From positions 1,573,501-1,637,500 of the forward strand of contig NZ_CP127247.1 in the NCBI RefSeq assembly GCF_030285785.1: a stretch of 64,000 bases of DNA. Direction: 5' to 3'. This document shows positions 26,903 to 36,136 of the stretch, one piece after another; the first letter of the stretch is position 1, and the number at the start of each line of letters is the position of its first letter. A model generated the notes under the pieces. It was not told where the DNA came from and searched no databases. It saw only the letters and a list, made by a program, of their open reading frames with translations. Both the position numbers and the translations under genes were made by a program. This DNA is from Parasedimentitalea psychrophila (GTDB lineage: Bacteria; Pseudomonadota; Alphaproteobacteria; Rhodobacterales; Rhodobacteraceae).

Positions 26903-28297
26903 TTAGTAGCGGTAATGCTCTGGCTTGAACGGGCCGTCGGCGGAAACGCCGATGTAAGAGGCCTGCTCATTGCTCAGCTTGCTCAGCTTGACGCCGATCC
27001 GGTCCAGATGCAGACGGGCAACTTTCTCGTCCAGATGCTTGGGCAGGATATACACGTCGTTGTTATAGTCATCACCCTTGGTCCACAGCTCAATCTGCGC
27101 CAGAACCTGGTTGGTGAACGAGGCTGACATCACAAAGGATGGGTGGCCAGTGGCGTTACCAAGGTTCAGCAGACGACCTTCGGACAGTAGGATCAGACGT
27201 GCGCCCGAGGGCATTTCGATCATGTCGACCTGGTCTTTGATGTTGGTCCACTTGTGGTTCTTCAGGTTAGCGACCTGAATTTCGTTATCAAAGTGACCGA
27301 TGTTGCCAACAATCGCCATGTCCTTCATCTCGCGCATGTGCTCGATACGGATCACGTCTTTGTTGCCGGTGGTGGTGATAAAGATGTCGGCGCTAGAGAC
27401 AACGTCTTCCAGCAGCACAACTTCAAAACCGTCCATTGCGGCCTGCAGGGCGCAGATCGGGTCAACTTCGGTGACTTTCACCCGCGCACCAGCACCGCTC
27501 AACGAAGCGGCCGAGCCTTTGCCAACGTCGCCGTAACCACAAACCACGGCAACCTTTCCGGCCATCATGGTGTCGGTGGCGCGGCGAATACCGTCAACCA
27601 GCGATTCCTTACAGCCGTATTTGTTGTCGAACTTCGACTTGGTGACGCTGTCGTTCACGTTAATCGCAGGGAATGGCAATTGGCCCAATTTCACCAGTTC
27701 ATACAGGCGGTGCACACCGGTAGTGGTTTCCTCGGATACACCCTGGATCGCGTCACGCTGCTTGGTGAACCAACCGGGGCTGGACGCCATGCGCTTTTTG
27801 ATCTGGGCAAAGATGGCTTCTTCTTCTTCCGAAGTCGGCACGTCCAGAAGGCCAGTTTCGCCTGCTTCAACACGCGCACCCAACAGGATGTACAGCGTCG
27901 CGTCGCCGCCATCATCGAGGATCAGGTTGCAGGGACCGTCTGTGAATTGGAAGATTTGGTCCTGATAGTCCCAATGCTCAACCAGGGTCTGGCCTTTGAC
28001 CGCATAGACCGGAATGCCGGCGGCAGCGATTACCGCTGCTGCGTGGTCTTGGGTCGAAAAGATATTGCACGACGCCCAACGCACTTCGGCACCCAGCGCG
28101 ACCAGCGTTTCAATCAGAACGGCAGTCTGAACAGTCATATGCAGAGAACCGGCAATGCGTGCGCCTGTCAGCGGCTTGCTGTCACCGTATTCGGTGCGCA
28201 AGGCCATCAGGCCCGGCATTTCGGTTTCGGCAATGTCCAGTTCCTTGCGGCCAAATTCGGCCAGCGCGATATCCTTGACAAAATAATCTCCGGCCAT
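26903..28297 (-). CDS. ahcY: Adenosylhomocysteinase (S-adenosylhomocysteine hydrolase)
   Basis: 464 residues from ATG 28297 ([19 protein letters not shown]), with a GGAGACG site. NAD-binding motif [13 protein letters not shown], the [13 protein letters not shown]-type region (here [12 protein letters not shown]) and C-terminal KPEHYRY are hallmarks. It splits S-adenosylhomocysteine into homocysteine and adenosine in the activated-methyl cycle. The 4-codon longer reading begins inside the ribosome-binding site and is less likely. I looked for a SAH riboswitch upstream and saw none. A long open frame on the opposite strand is a shadow. Confidence 0.97.
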   Translation of the reverse strand: MAGDYFVKDIALAEFGRKELDIAETEMPGLMALRTEYGDSKPLTGARIAGSLHMTVQTAVLIETLVALGAEVRWASCNIFSTQDHAAAVIAAAGIPVYAVKGQTLVEHWDYQDQIFQFTDGPCNLILDDGGDATLYILLGARVEAGETGLLDVPTSEEEEAIFAQIKKRMASSPGWFTKQRDAIQGVSEETTTGVHRLYELVKLGQLPFPAINVNDSVTKSKFDNKYGCKESLVDGIRRATDTMMAGKVAVVCGYGDVGKGSAASLSGAGARVKVTEVDPICALQAAMDGFEVVLLEDVVSSADIFITTTGNKDVIRIEHMREMKDMAIVGNIGHFDNEIQVANLKNHKWTNIKDQVDMIEMPSGARLILLSEGRLLNLGNATGHPSFVMSASFTNQVLAQIELWTKGDDYNNDVYILPKHLDEKVARLHLDRIGVKLSKLSNEQASYIGVSADGPFKPEHYRY

Positions 28298-28405
28298 CGT
28301 CGTCTCCAATCCGGTTTCTGATAAGTCAGGGAGGCCCTAACATTGCATTGGTTGACAAGCAACGAAGATGCCCGGATTGAATTTCGGATTTTAAGTCTTG
28401 GCGAA

Positions 28406-28720
28406 TTAACTGGCCGAGCCTTTTGGCTTTTTAATCGGGCCGATGTCAAAGTAGTCGGTCCCAACGGCTACGATACAACTGATGCCGTTTGCCTGGGTCA
28501 TCAGCACCGTAAAGGTCCCGGTTTTTTCCGAGGACCAAATTTCAACCACAGAGTTTTTGGACGGGGCTGTTTGCAGTCCACCTGCGGTCAATTGTTCGGA
28601 ATATAGGCTTTCCAATTGGTGGATCACATCACCGCGCGCTCCACAGGTGGCGGAAAACGCAGGCGGCGCAGTGGCAGCCATTCCGAAAATGATCGAAACC
28701 CCTAACAATCGCTTGAACAT
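28406..28720 (-). CDS. Small secreted protein of unknown function
   Basis: 104 residues from ATG 28720, with a strong AGGAG site. A clear signal peptide (residues 1-24, cleavage after AFSA) is followed by a mature domain with two cysteines (ATCGARGDV and GISCIVAVG) that could form a disulphide in the periplasm. The mature part (HQLESLYSEQLTAGGLQ, VEIWSSEKTGTFTVLMT) resembles short uncharacterised secreted proteins of Rhodobacterales. No function can be assigned. It stands alone between ahcY and an HD-domain gene. Confidence 0.75.
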   Translation of the reverse strand: MFKRLLGVSIIFGMAATAPPAFSATCGARGDVIHQLESLYSEQLTAGGLQTAPSKNSVVEIWSSEKTGTFTVLMTQANGISCIVAVGTDYFDIGPIKKPKGSAS

Positions 28721-28930
28721 GACATGCTCCTTTCGATTCAGGTTCAGCATCCAAAAGGGTCTCCCAGGGCAAGCCTGGTCTCCCTTTCGTGTATATAAGA
28801 TTAGTGTTTTTGCGGTGTTTTTCAAAACACGAGGCTTCAAAAGCTTGTTTCCGAATGGTGATATTGATGTAAAAACGGGATGTATCTCGATAAAACCGGA
28901 CCTATGACTGTCCAAAAAAGGAAGCTCAAC

Positions 28931-29524
28931 ATGGCCACTCCCCCACGTGCCTGGCAACGGATGCTGTCTGGCCGACGGCTGGACCTTCTGGACCCCACTC
29001 CGGTTGATATCGAGATCGACGATATCGCCCATGGGCTGGCATTTGTGGCGCGCTGGAATGGTCAGACCAAGGGCGATTTTGCCTATTCTGTGGCCGAGCA
29101 TTCCCTGCTTGTTGAAACCCTCTACGGTCGCATCAACCCCAAGGCACCCGCAAAATGGCGGTTGGCGGCGTTGCTGCATGATGCGCCGGAATATGTGATC
29201 GGAGACATGATCTCGCCGGTCAAAGCGGCCATTGGCCCGTCCTACGGAGAGCTGGACACCCGCCTGACCGCCGCCATTCACCTTAGATTTGGACTGCCCG
29301 CAGCCCTGCCTGTCACAGTAAAGAAACAGATCAAAAAGGCCGACCGCATCAGCGCCTGGATGGAGGCGGTGCAGATCGCTGGCTTTTCGGTGCAAGAAGC
29401 CAACAAGCTGTTTGGCAGGCCCAGTGCAGATCTGATTGGCGACCTCGAAATCCAGTTGAGACCGCCCGTCGAGGTGCGCCATTCATATGTTGCACGCTAT
29501 CACGAACTTTTGGCAGCGCTCTGA
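28931..29524 (+). CDS. HD-domain phosphohydrolase (YfbR-like)
   Basis: 197 residues from ATG 28931, which has an AGGAAG ribosome-binding site 8 bases upstream; earlier ATGs at 28880 and 28904 lack one. The HD motif is in ALLHDAPEYVIGD, with an upstream His in SVAEHSLLVE and a later Asp in KKADRISAW, as in YfbR-type metal-dependent phosphohydrolases. 5'-Nucleotidase activity is known for YfbR, but the substrate here is unknown. Convergent with regA, leaving 19 bases between them. Confidence 0.85.
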   Translation: MATPPRAWQRMLSGRRLDLLDPTPVDIEIDDIAHGLAFVARWNGQTKGDFAYSVAEHSLLVETLYGRINPKAPAKWRLAALLHDAPEYVIGDMISPVKAAIGPSYGELDTRLTAAIHLRFGLPAALPVTVKKQIKKADRISAWMEAVQIAGFSVQEANKLFGRPSADLIGDLEIQLRPPVEVRHSYVARYHELLAAL

Positions 29525-29543
29525 ATTCGGCCCTAGTTAGAGC

Positions 29544-30098
29544 CTATTTTGGGCTGCGTTTTGCCAAAATTCGCTGCAATGTCCGGCGATGCATGCTCAA
29601 CCGTCGCGCGGTTTCCGAGACATTGCGGTCACAGAGTTCATACACCCTTTGGATGTGTTCCCAACGTACCCGGTCAGCGCTCATTGGGTTCTCTGGCGGC
29701 GGCGGTAGCGTGTCCGGCTGCGCCAGCAATGCATTTGTGACATCGGTAGCATCGGCTGGTTTGCTCAAATAGTCAGTGGCGCCAATTTTCACCGCCGCCA
29801 CAGCCGTGGCGATGGCACCGTAGCCGGTCAGCACAACCACCCGACAATCTGGCCGTTTCTCGCGCAGCACCTCGACCACATCCAGCCCGTTGCCGTCTTC
29901 AAGCCGCAAATCCACAACCGCATAGGCCGGCGGGCGCGCCGTAGCGACAGCCCGTCCCGCCGCTACAGATCCGGCGGTCTCTACCTCAAACCCACGTTTT
30001 TCCATGGCCTTCGCCAGGCGTCGCAAAAATGGTTCGTCGTCATCAACCAGCAGCAACGTCTTGTCAGGTCCAATTTCCTGCGGAGCAGTTTCGGCCAT
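29544..30098 (-). CDS. regA: Redox response regulator RegA/PrrA/ActR
   Basis: 184 residues from ATG 30098, with an AAGGA site. The receiver domain has the acidic pair DDD at 19-21, phospho-acceptor Asp 63 (VVDLRLEDGNG) and Lys in LSKPADATD. A proline hinge (PPPPENP) leads to a Fis-type helix-turn-helix, NVSETARRLSMHRRTLQR. It is the partner of the RegB kinase encoded nearby and controls respiration, carbon/nitrogen fixation and photosynthesis genes in relatives. senC lies between regA and regB, the classical arrangement. Confidence 0.96.
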   Translation of the reverse strand: MAETAPQEIGPDKTLLLVDDDEPFLRRLAKAMEKRGFEVETAGSVAAGRAVATARPPAYAVVDLRLEDGNGLDVVEVLREKRPDCRVVVLTGYGAIATAVAAVKIGATDYLSKPADATDVTNALLAQPDTLPPPPENPMSADRVRWEHIQRVYELCDRNVSETARRLSMHRRTLQRILAKRSPK

Positions 30099-30172
30099 GC
30101 TTAGTCCTTTGTGCCAGTATGAGGTGCCCATGAAGCAAGAATATTACCGGGCGGGTGAGAAACGTCAAACAG

Positions 30173-30793
30173 CTACATCTGGTCCAGAAAACAGCCGATC
30201 TTGTCGGCCATCTCTTCGGGCTCCACATCGCGGCGGAAAAACTCGACAAAACCCTGCTCGGGCAGCACCAGGTATGAAAAGGTCGAATGGTCGACAAGAT
30301 AATATTCATCGTCCGCCGGTTGCGCCTTGAAATAGGTCTTATAGGCCCGGCTGGCCGCTTTCACCTGATCCATTGACCCCGTCAGGCCAATCATCCGCTC
30401 ATGAAGGTTTTCGGCGAATTCCCCCACGATCTCGGGAGTGTCTCGCCTTGGGTCGATTGAAATGAACACCGGAGTCACGCTTTGCCCCCGCTCCGTCAAC
30501 ACATCGATTGCCTCGGCATTGCGGGCGGTGTCCATCGGACAAACATCAGGACAGAAAGTATAGCCAAAATAGATCAGCGATGGTTCGGTGATCACATCTT
30601 TGTCAGTGACGGTCTCGCCTTTGGCGTTCACCAACTCAAAGGGTCCACCAATCTGCGCCGACCCACCGGCAATCTGGCTACTGCGACACTGCGCGAACGG
30701 ATCAGCCCCTTGTCCGCCCTGCGTCATAACCCAGGCACCACCGACAAGGGCGGCCACAGAAACAGAGGCGAGAATGGCATATAGACGGTTCAT
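30173..30793 (-). CDS. senC: SCO1/SenC/PrrC copper-chaperone-like protein
   Basis: 206 residues from ATG 30793. One N-terminal membrane helix (about 5-24) anchors a thioredoxin-fold domain with the copper-binding GYTFCPDVCPMDT (CxxxC) and distal His in VDHSTFSYLV. It delivers copper to, or reduces, the CuA site of cytochrome oxidase in the periplasm, and in relatives it influences RegB signalling. It lies between regA and the divergent regB. Confidence 0.94.
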   Translation of the reverse strand: MNRLYAILASVSVAALVGGAWVMTQGGQGADPFAQCRSSQIAGGSAQIGGPFELVNAKGETVTDKDVITEPSLIYFGYTFCPDVCPMDTARNAEAIDVLTERGQSVTPVFISIDPRRDTPEIVGEFAENLHERMIGLTGSMDQVKAASRAYKTYFKAQPADDEYYLVDHSTFSYLVLPEQGFVEFFRRDVEPEEMADKIGCFLDQM

Positions 30794-30864
30794 GAGATCA
30801 CACCTTGAGTGATAAGAGATATGTTGATCGTTGCTGGTGTCAGATCTATCAATAATCACAGCCA

Positions 30865-32283
30865 ATGCAACCGGAGCCGAACAACGTGACCGAGTCAAAT
30901 ATTGGCCTGATGAGCGGGCAAGAGCGCAGCCACTGGATCCGCTTGCGCACGTTGATTCTTCTGCGCTGGGTCGCCATCGGAGGCCAGATCTCGGCGATTG
31001 CCGTTGCCCAGGGTCTATATGACCTGCAGCTAAACCTGGGCCTGTGCTATTTTGCGATCGGTGTTTCTGTGGTCGGAAATCTGGTGGCAATGTTCATCTT
31101 TCCCAAGAACAAACGCCTGTCAGAGTTCGAGAATTTTTTGACCGTACAGTTTGACCTGCTGCAACTGTCCTTTCTGCTGTATCTCACCGGCGGCTTGAAC
31201 AACCCGTTTGCCTTGCTGGTGCTGGGCCCGGTCACCATCTCGGCCAATATGATGCGGCTGCGATCAACGCTGATCATCGGCGGCACCGCTATCATGCTGG
31301 TGACCCTGATGGCCGAATTTCACGTACCTCTGCGCACCGCCCAGGGTTTTATTCTGCGCATTCCAGACGTCTTTGTCTTTGGCAACTGGACCGCCATTAT
31401 CATCGCCGTTCTGTTTTTGGGGGCCTACTCCTACAAGATCAGCTCGGAAATGCGGTCGATGTCTGATGCTCTGGCCGCCACGCAGCTGGCCCTTTCGCGT
31501 GAACAGAAGCTGACCGACCTGGGCGGCGTGATCGCGGCTGCCGCGCATGAATTGGGCACCCCGCTGGCCACCATTAAACTGGCCAGCGCTGAATTGATCG
31601 AGGAATTGGAAGATCACCCCGATCTCCGTGCCGACGCCACCTTGATTCGCGAGCAGGCCGATCGCTGCCGCGACATCCTTCGGGATATGGGGCGGGCCGG
31701 CAAGGACGACCTGCATCTGCGTCAGGCACCCATTTCCACGGTGATTCTTGAGGCCGCCGAACCGCATATGCATCGCGGAAAATTCATTCATTTTGAGGAA
31801 GGCCCGGCCGAAGGTGGCAGTTTTCAGCAGCCAACGATCCTGCGAAAACCAGAAATTATTCATGGGCTGCGCAACCTCGTGCAGAATGCGGTGGATTTTT
31901 CCCGCGCCAATGTCTGGGTCGAATCGAGTTGGACCGACACGGCCATAACGCTGCGCATATATGATGACGGCGCCGGCTACCCCTCGCAGATGCTGGGGCG
32001 GATTGGCGATCCCTTTGTGCGTCAGGGCCGTATCGACAGTGACCGCAAAACGCGCCCCGAATATGAAGGCATGGGGCTGGGGCTGTTTATTGCCAAAACG
32101 TTACTGGAACGCACCGGGGCAAGTTTGCGCTTTGCCAACGGCAGCGATCCCTCCCAAACCATTAGCCTTCATCCCGACCGACCGGGCGCTATTGTCGAAG
32201 TGTACTGGCCCCGACAAAAGATAGATGCGATAGAGGGCGAAAATGCGGTTCCTTTGGGTCAAAATCAACCGATCGAAATTTAA
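30865..32283 (+). CDS. regB: Redox sensor histidine kinase RegB/PrrB/ActS
   Basis: 472 residues. Six N-terminal membrane helices include the quinone-binding signature GGLNNPFALLVLGPV. The H-box is AAAHELGTPLATIKL (His 228). Cys 268 in DRCRDILRDMG lies exactly 40 residues after the His, as does the redox-active Cys of RegB (His225/Cys265 in Rhodobacter capsulatus). ATP-binding N, G1 and G2 boxes follow (NLVQNAVDFS, YDDGAGYP, GMGLGLFIA). The start is uncertain: ATG 30865 has no clear ribosome-binding site, and an internal ATG (30910) is possible. Confidence 0.95.
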   Translation: MQPEPNNVTESNIGLMSGQERSHWIRLRTLILLRWVAIGGQISAIAVAQGLYDLQLNLGLCYFAIGVSVVGNLVAMFIFPKNKRLSEFENFLTVQFDLLQLSFLLYLTGGLNNPFALLVLGPVTISANMMRLRSTLIIGGTAIMLVTLMAEFHVPLRTAQGFILRIPDVFVFGNWTAIIIAVLFLGAYSYKISSEMRSMSDALAATQLALSREQKLTDLGGVIAAAAHELGTPLATIKLASAELIEELEDHPDLRADATLIREQADRCRDILRDMGRAGKDDLHLRQAPISTVILEAAEPHMHRGKFIHFEEGPAEGGSFQQPTILRKPEIIHGLRNLVQNAVDFSRANVWVESSWTDTAITLRIYDDGAGYPSQMLGRIGDPFVRQGRIDSDRKTRPEYEGMGLGLFIAKTLLERTGASLRFANGSDPSQTISLHPDRPGAIVEVYWPRQKIDAIEGENAVPLGQNQPIEI

Positions 32284-32371
32284 CTATTCATCTTTAGGCA
32301 ACCAGTTAAACATCAATTAACTATTATTGAGGCAAGATAGGGTTAACAACTGATCAACTAGGCAGGACAAC

Positions 32372-33922
32372 ATGCAGAACATCGTCTCAATCGAATGGCT
32401 TGTTTTGGCAACTCTATGTGCAGCTACTGCTGCAGTTGCGGTCTGGTGGCTCTCTCCGACCTCTGGCCAAAGGGGGATGGAACAGGATCTGCTCTCCGGT
32501 GATAGCCGGACAGATGCGGTGTTCCTGTTTGATGATGCCAACCTGATCGGCTGGTCGACTGGCGCCCGCAAGATTATTGGCGACAAGGCTGAAGGCTTCA
32601 GCTGGACCACCCTGCGGGATCAACTGGCGCGCAGCTATCCAGGTCTGCCTCAATCACCGGGCTTTTTAAAAGATGTCGGGCCACTCATCCTGTCCGGAAC
32701 AGCGACTGCCGAATCCCACGAAGCGCATTGTGAATGGATCGACGGCATTACCCGTGTTCAACTGCGCCGCAATACCTCTGAAGCCAGGGATAAGACCCTT
32801 GACCAGGAATTGACCACGCTGCGTGCGGCGGTGCATCAGGCACCCTATCCGGTCTGGCTGCAATCCGAAGAAGCCGAGGTCACGTGGTCCAACTTGGCTT
32901 ATGACAATCTCAGCCAGAAATTGCGTGGACGCAACGTCGATTTTGCCGATCCACTGTTTGCCGACCTGTCCGAACCGATGGCCAGCGGCAAGGCCGAGCG
33001 GATCTCTATCCCGCTGCCCGATACCAATAAAAAACTGTGGTACAATATCTCAACCACCGAGACCGAGGCGGGTTGGCTCTGTCATGCGGTGGACATCAAC
33101 GCGGTGGTCGACGCCGAAGTTGCCCAGCGGAATTTTGTGCAAACACTGGCAAAAACCTTTGCCCAGCTGTCTATCGGCCTGGCAATCTTTGACCGCAATC
33201 GCCAGCTGGTGCTGTTTAACCCGGTGTTGATCGACCTAACCGCCCTGCCCGCAAATTTCCTCAGCTCACGGCCAAATCTGCTCAGCTTTTTCGACCGTCT
33301 TCGCGATCAGCGGATGATGCCAGAGCCGAAGAATTACACCAGCTGGCGCCACCAGATGGCGGACCTTCTCGAGGCTGCCGCAGAGGGCCGCTATCAGGAA
33401 ACATGGTCGTTGCCATCGGGTTCAGTCTATTCGGTCAGCGGCCGGCCGCACCCTGATGGCGCCGTCGCCTTCCTGTTCGAAGACATTACCGCAGAAATCA
33501 CCCTGACACGTCAGTTCCGCTCGGAACTGGAAATGGGCCAGTCCATCATGGATCAAATGGAGGAGGCCATTGCCGTGTTTGCAAATGACGGCACCATGAC
33601 CTTCTCGAACAAGGCCTACCGCGATTTGTGGCGGATGGACCCCGAGGCCAGCTTTGCCAAGGTCTCCGTGGTTGACGCATGCCGTGTCTGGCAGGATATG
33701 TGCGCCGCAACCCCGACCTGGGGGGAGTTGCGTGATTTTGTAAACGGCCACGAGAACCGCGAGCAATGGTGGACCCATGTCCAGTTGCGCAGTGGCAAGC
33801 CGCTGATTTGCAAAGTTTCTTCTGTGCAAAATGGAGCGACAATGGTGACCTTCCGTGCGCCAGGCCCCTCTGTTGCGCCGAAAGAACAAGAGCGTTTTCG
33901 GATCACCCAGCAAGACGGCTAA
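32372..33922 (+). CDS. Membrane-anchored multi-PAS protein without transmitter
   Basis: 516 residues. One N-terminal membrane helix (about 8-26) is followed by what look like three PAS-type domains, at about 45-130, 150-250 (VHQAPYPVWLQS) and 270-490 (GLAIFDRNRQLVLFNPVL and EEAIAVFANDGTMTFSNKAYR, PAS-7-like). No H-box, HATPase, GGDEF, EAL or helix-turn-helix is visible, and the protein ends after the last PAS in a hydrophilic tail. It lies between regB and tsaE, same direction, 88 bases after regB. It may be a sensor input or adaptor for another kinase; function unknown. Confidence 0.75.
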   Translation: MQNIVSIEWLVLATLCAATAAVAVWWLSPTSGQRGMEQDLLSGDSRTDAVFLFDDANLIGWSTGARKIIGDKAEGFSWTTLRDQLARSYPGLPQSPGFLKDVGPLILSGTATAESHEAHCEWIDGITRVQLRRNTSEARDKTLDQELTTLRAAVHQAPYPVWLQSEEAEVTWSNLAYDNLSQKLRGRNVDFADPLFADLSEPMASGKAERISIPLPDTNKKLWYNISTTETEAGWLCHAVDINAVVDAEVAQRNFVQTLAKTFAQLSIGLAIFDRNRQLVLFNPVLIDLTALPANFLSSRPNLLSFFDRLRDQRMMPEPKNYTSWRHQMADLLEAAAEGRYQETWSLPSGSVYSVSGRPHPDGAVAFLFEDITAEITLTRQFRSELEMGQSIMDQMEEAIAVFANDGTMTFSNKAYRDLWRMDPEASFAKVSVVDACRVWQDMCAATPTWGELRDFVNGHENREQWWTHVQLRSGKPLICKVSSVQNGATMVTFRAPGPSVAPKEQERFRITQQDG

Positions 33923-33970
33923 AACTGCAAACCAGCTTGCAGCGCCTAGCCTGCGGGGCCATTGTGCAGC

Positions 33971-34450
33971 ATGACACTTTGCCACGCGACCCGCTCCCTT
34001 TCCTCTCCGCAGGAAACTGCCGATCTGGCCACTCGCATCGCCGCGGCTCTTCGCCCCGGCGATTGCCTTTTGTTAGAAGGCCCTATTGGTGCCGGCAAAA
34101 CCCATTTTGCCCGACAGCTGATCCAGTCCTTGTTACCCATTTTCGAAGACGTACCATCGCCAACCTTCACTCTGGTGCAGACCTATGATGTGCCCACGGG
34201 CGAGTTGTGGCACGCGGACCTATACCGGCTGTCGTCATTGGATGAAGTCGAGGAACTGGGCCTGATCGAGGCCTTTGACACCGCGATCTGCCTGATCGAA
34301 TGGCCCGACCGACTGGCCGAACTGACCCCGCCACACGCGTTGCACCTGCGGTTTGCGCTGGACATTGATCATGCGGATACCCGTCACCTGACCTTCACCT
34401 GGAGTGATGAGAAATGGCACCTCTTACTGGACCGGATAGCCAATGACTGA
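33971..34450 (+). CDS. tsaE: tRNA threonylcarbamoyladenosine biosynthesis ATPase TsaE
   Basis: 159 residues from ATG 33971. Walker A GPIGAGKTHFARQ, the conserved VPSPTFTLVQTYD and HADLYRLSSLDEVEELGL define TsaE. It is the ATPase that cycles TsaB-TsaD in t6A synthesis. Its end overlaps the kinase gene amgK by 8 bases, beginning a run of five overlapping genes. Confidence 0.95.
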   Translation: MTLCHATRSLSSPQETADLATRIAAALRPGDCLLLEGPIGAGKTHFARQLIQSLLPIFEDVPSPTFTLVQTYDVPTGELWHADLYRLSSLDEVEELGLIEAFDTAICLIEWPDRLAELTPPHALHLRFALDIDHADTRHLTFTWSDEKWHLLLDRIAND

Positions 34451-35444
34451 CCGAAACGATCTGGCCGCCGCCTTTCTGGCAACAACCGCCTGGGCCAATG
34501 GCAGCCGGAGGGATCTGGCGGGTGATGCCTCGAATCGCCGATATGAGCGGGTGTCTGCCCCGGTCACAGGGCTGCCCGCAGTCCTTATGGATGCCCCCCC
34601 CGGCAAGGCTGAGGATGTCGCTGCCTTTGTGCATATTACCAATCACTTGCGTGACGTTGGTTTAAGCGCACCTGAAATACTGGCGGCAGACATCGATCAT
34701 GGGTTTTTACTGATCGAAGATCTCGGTGACGACCTTTATGCCCGCATCCTGTTGCGCCAGCCCGCGCTTGAAACGCCTCTGTATCAGGCCGCCACTGATG
34801 TCTTGGTAAAGCTGCACTCCGCAGCCATGCCGGATCTGGATATCATGAGCCCGCGGGTGATGGCACAATTGGATGAAATTGCATTCACCCATTACCGCGA
34901 CGGGATACTCGGCGCCCAAGACCCCGATTTGGCAGCCCTATTTGTCGATCAGTTCGAAGATATTCTGCACCACAGCGCCAAGGATGATCCCGTTCTGGTG
35001 CAACGGGATTATCATGCCGAGAACTTATTATGGCTACCGGATCGCGACGGCATTGCCCGGGTTGGGCTGCTGGACTACCAGGCAGCTCTGGCTGGTCATC
35101 GCGCCTATGACCTGATGTCACTGCTCCAGGATGCCCGCCGCGATGTTCCGATCCACATCGAGCAGCAGATGATTGACCGCTATATCGCCAAAACCGGCGT
35201 CGATGGCACAAAATTTCGCACCGCCTATACGGTGCTGGGCCTGCAACGAAACCTGCGCATTCTTGGTGTGTTTGCCCGTCTGTCGCAGGACTATGGCAAG
35301 CCGCAATATGTGGATTTGATCCCCCGGGTTTGGGCCCAGATGATCCGCGGGTTGGATCACCCGGCACTGGCCCCTGTGGCCGGGATGATCCGCAACAATC
35401 TGCCACCGCCGACACCTGAAAACCTGGACAGGCTGAGACCGTGA
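34443..35444 (+). CDS. amgK: Cell-wall amino-sugar kinase (AmgK-type phosphotransferase)
   Basis: 333 residues. An aminoglycoside-phosphotransferase fold with DASNRRYERV, the catalytic loop LVQRDYHAENLLWL and the metal-binding GLLDYQAALAGHRAYDL. With the adjacent murU it matches the AmgK/MurU pair that phosphorylates N-acetylmuramate and makes UDP-MurNAc in peptidoglycan recycling. The pairing is the main reason for the call over a generic phosphotransferase. It overlaps tsaE by 8 and murU by 4 bases. Confidence 0.87.
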   Translation: MTDRNDLAAAFLATTAWANGSRRDLAGDASNRRYERVSAPVTGLPAVLMDAPPGKAEDVAAFVHITNHLRDVGLSAPEILAADIDHGFLLIEDLGDDLYARILLRQPALETPLYQAATDVLVKLHSAAMPDLDIMSPRVMAQLDEIAFTHYRDGILGAQDPDLAALFVDQFEDILHHSAKDDPVLVQRDYHAENLLWLPDRDGIARVGLLDYQAALAGHRAYDLMSLLQDARRDVPIHIEQQMIDRYIAKTGVDGTKFRTAYTVLGLQRNLRILGVFARLSQDYGKPQYVDLIPRVWAQMIRGLDHPALAPVAGMIRNNLPPPTPENLDRLRP

Positions 35445-36136
35445 TGCAAACCCACCCCTCGTCCGTGATGCTGTTTGCGGCCGGCTTTGGCACCCGAATG
35501 AAGGCCCTGACCCGGGACTGTCCCAAACCGATGATCAAGGTAGCGGGCCGGCCGCTGATTGATTATGCGCTGGATCTGGCCCGCGAGATTGCACCGGATC
35601 ACATCGTGGCCAATCTGTTTTACAAGCCCGAACAGCTAAAGGCACATCTGGCACCACTGGGGGTGCTGCTGAGCCATGAAACCCCGGACATTCTGGATAC
35701 CGGTGGAGGTCTGCGTCATGCCTTGCCGCTATTGGGGGATGCGCCGGTTTTCACCATGAACACGGATGTGATCTGGTCCGGCCCCAACCCACTGAAACTG
35801 GCACGCGACGCCTGGGACCCGGATCAAATGGATGCGCTGCTGGTTTGCGTCCCGCTGGCCCGCGCGAGGGGGCGTATCGGGGCCGGCGATTTCACCGCTG
35901 ACAGCCATGGCCGCATCAGCCGCGGTGGCGATCTGGTCTATGGTGGCGTGCAGATCGTGAAAACCACCGGATTGCTCAAAATCAACAAGACCGTCTTTTC
36001 TCTCAATGAACTTTGGAATCAAATGCATGATGCGAGCCGTCTATTTGCCCTGCAATACCCAGGTCACTGGTGTGATGTTGGCTATCCCGAAGGCATTGAA
36101 GTGGCCGAAGATTTGTTGAAGTCACATGATGTTTGA
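35441..36136 (+). CDS. murU: N-acetylmuramate-1-phosphate uridylyltransferase (MurU-type)
   Basis: 231 residues. Nucleotidyltransferase signature MLFAAGFGTRMKALTRDCPKP, the sugar-binding GGGLRHALPLLGDAPVF and the Asp of TMNTDVIW. It would use UTP to make UDP-MurNAc from MurNAc-1-phosphate in the cytoplasm, by-passing de novo synthesis and giving intrinsic tolerance to fosfomycin in organisms that have the pathway. Overlaps amgK by 4 and addB by 11 bases. Confidence 0.88.
   Translation: MMQTHPSSVMLFAAGFGTRMKALTRDCPKPMIKVAGRPLIDYALDLAREIAPDHIVANLFYKPEQLKAHLAPLGVLLSHETPDILDTGGGLRHALPLLGDAPVFTMNTDVIWSGPNPLKLARDAWDPDQMDALLVCVPLARARGRIGAGDFTADSHGRISRGGDLVYGGVQIVKTTGLLKINKTVFSLNELWNQMHDASRLFALQYPGHWCDVGYPEGIEVAEDLLKSHDV

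Noticed and set aside
27254-28321. A 355-codon open frame on the plus strand
   Set aside because: It is exactly antisense to ahcY, whose protein is highly conserved; the plus-strand translation resembles nothing and reflects codon bias.
28298-28405. SAH or SAM riboswitch upstream of ahcY
   Set aside because: I found no conserved pairing or ligand-core motif; the leader is short and unstructured by eye.
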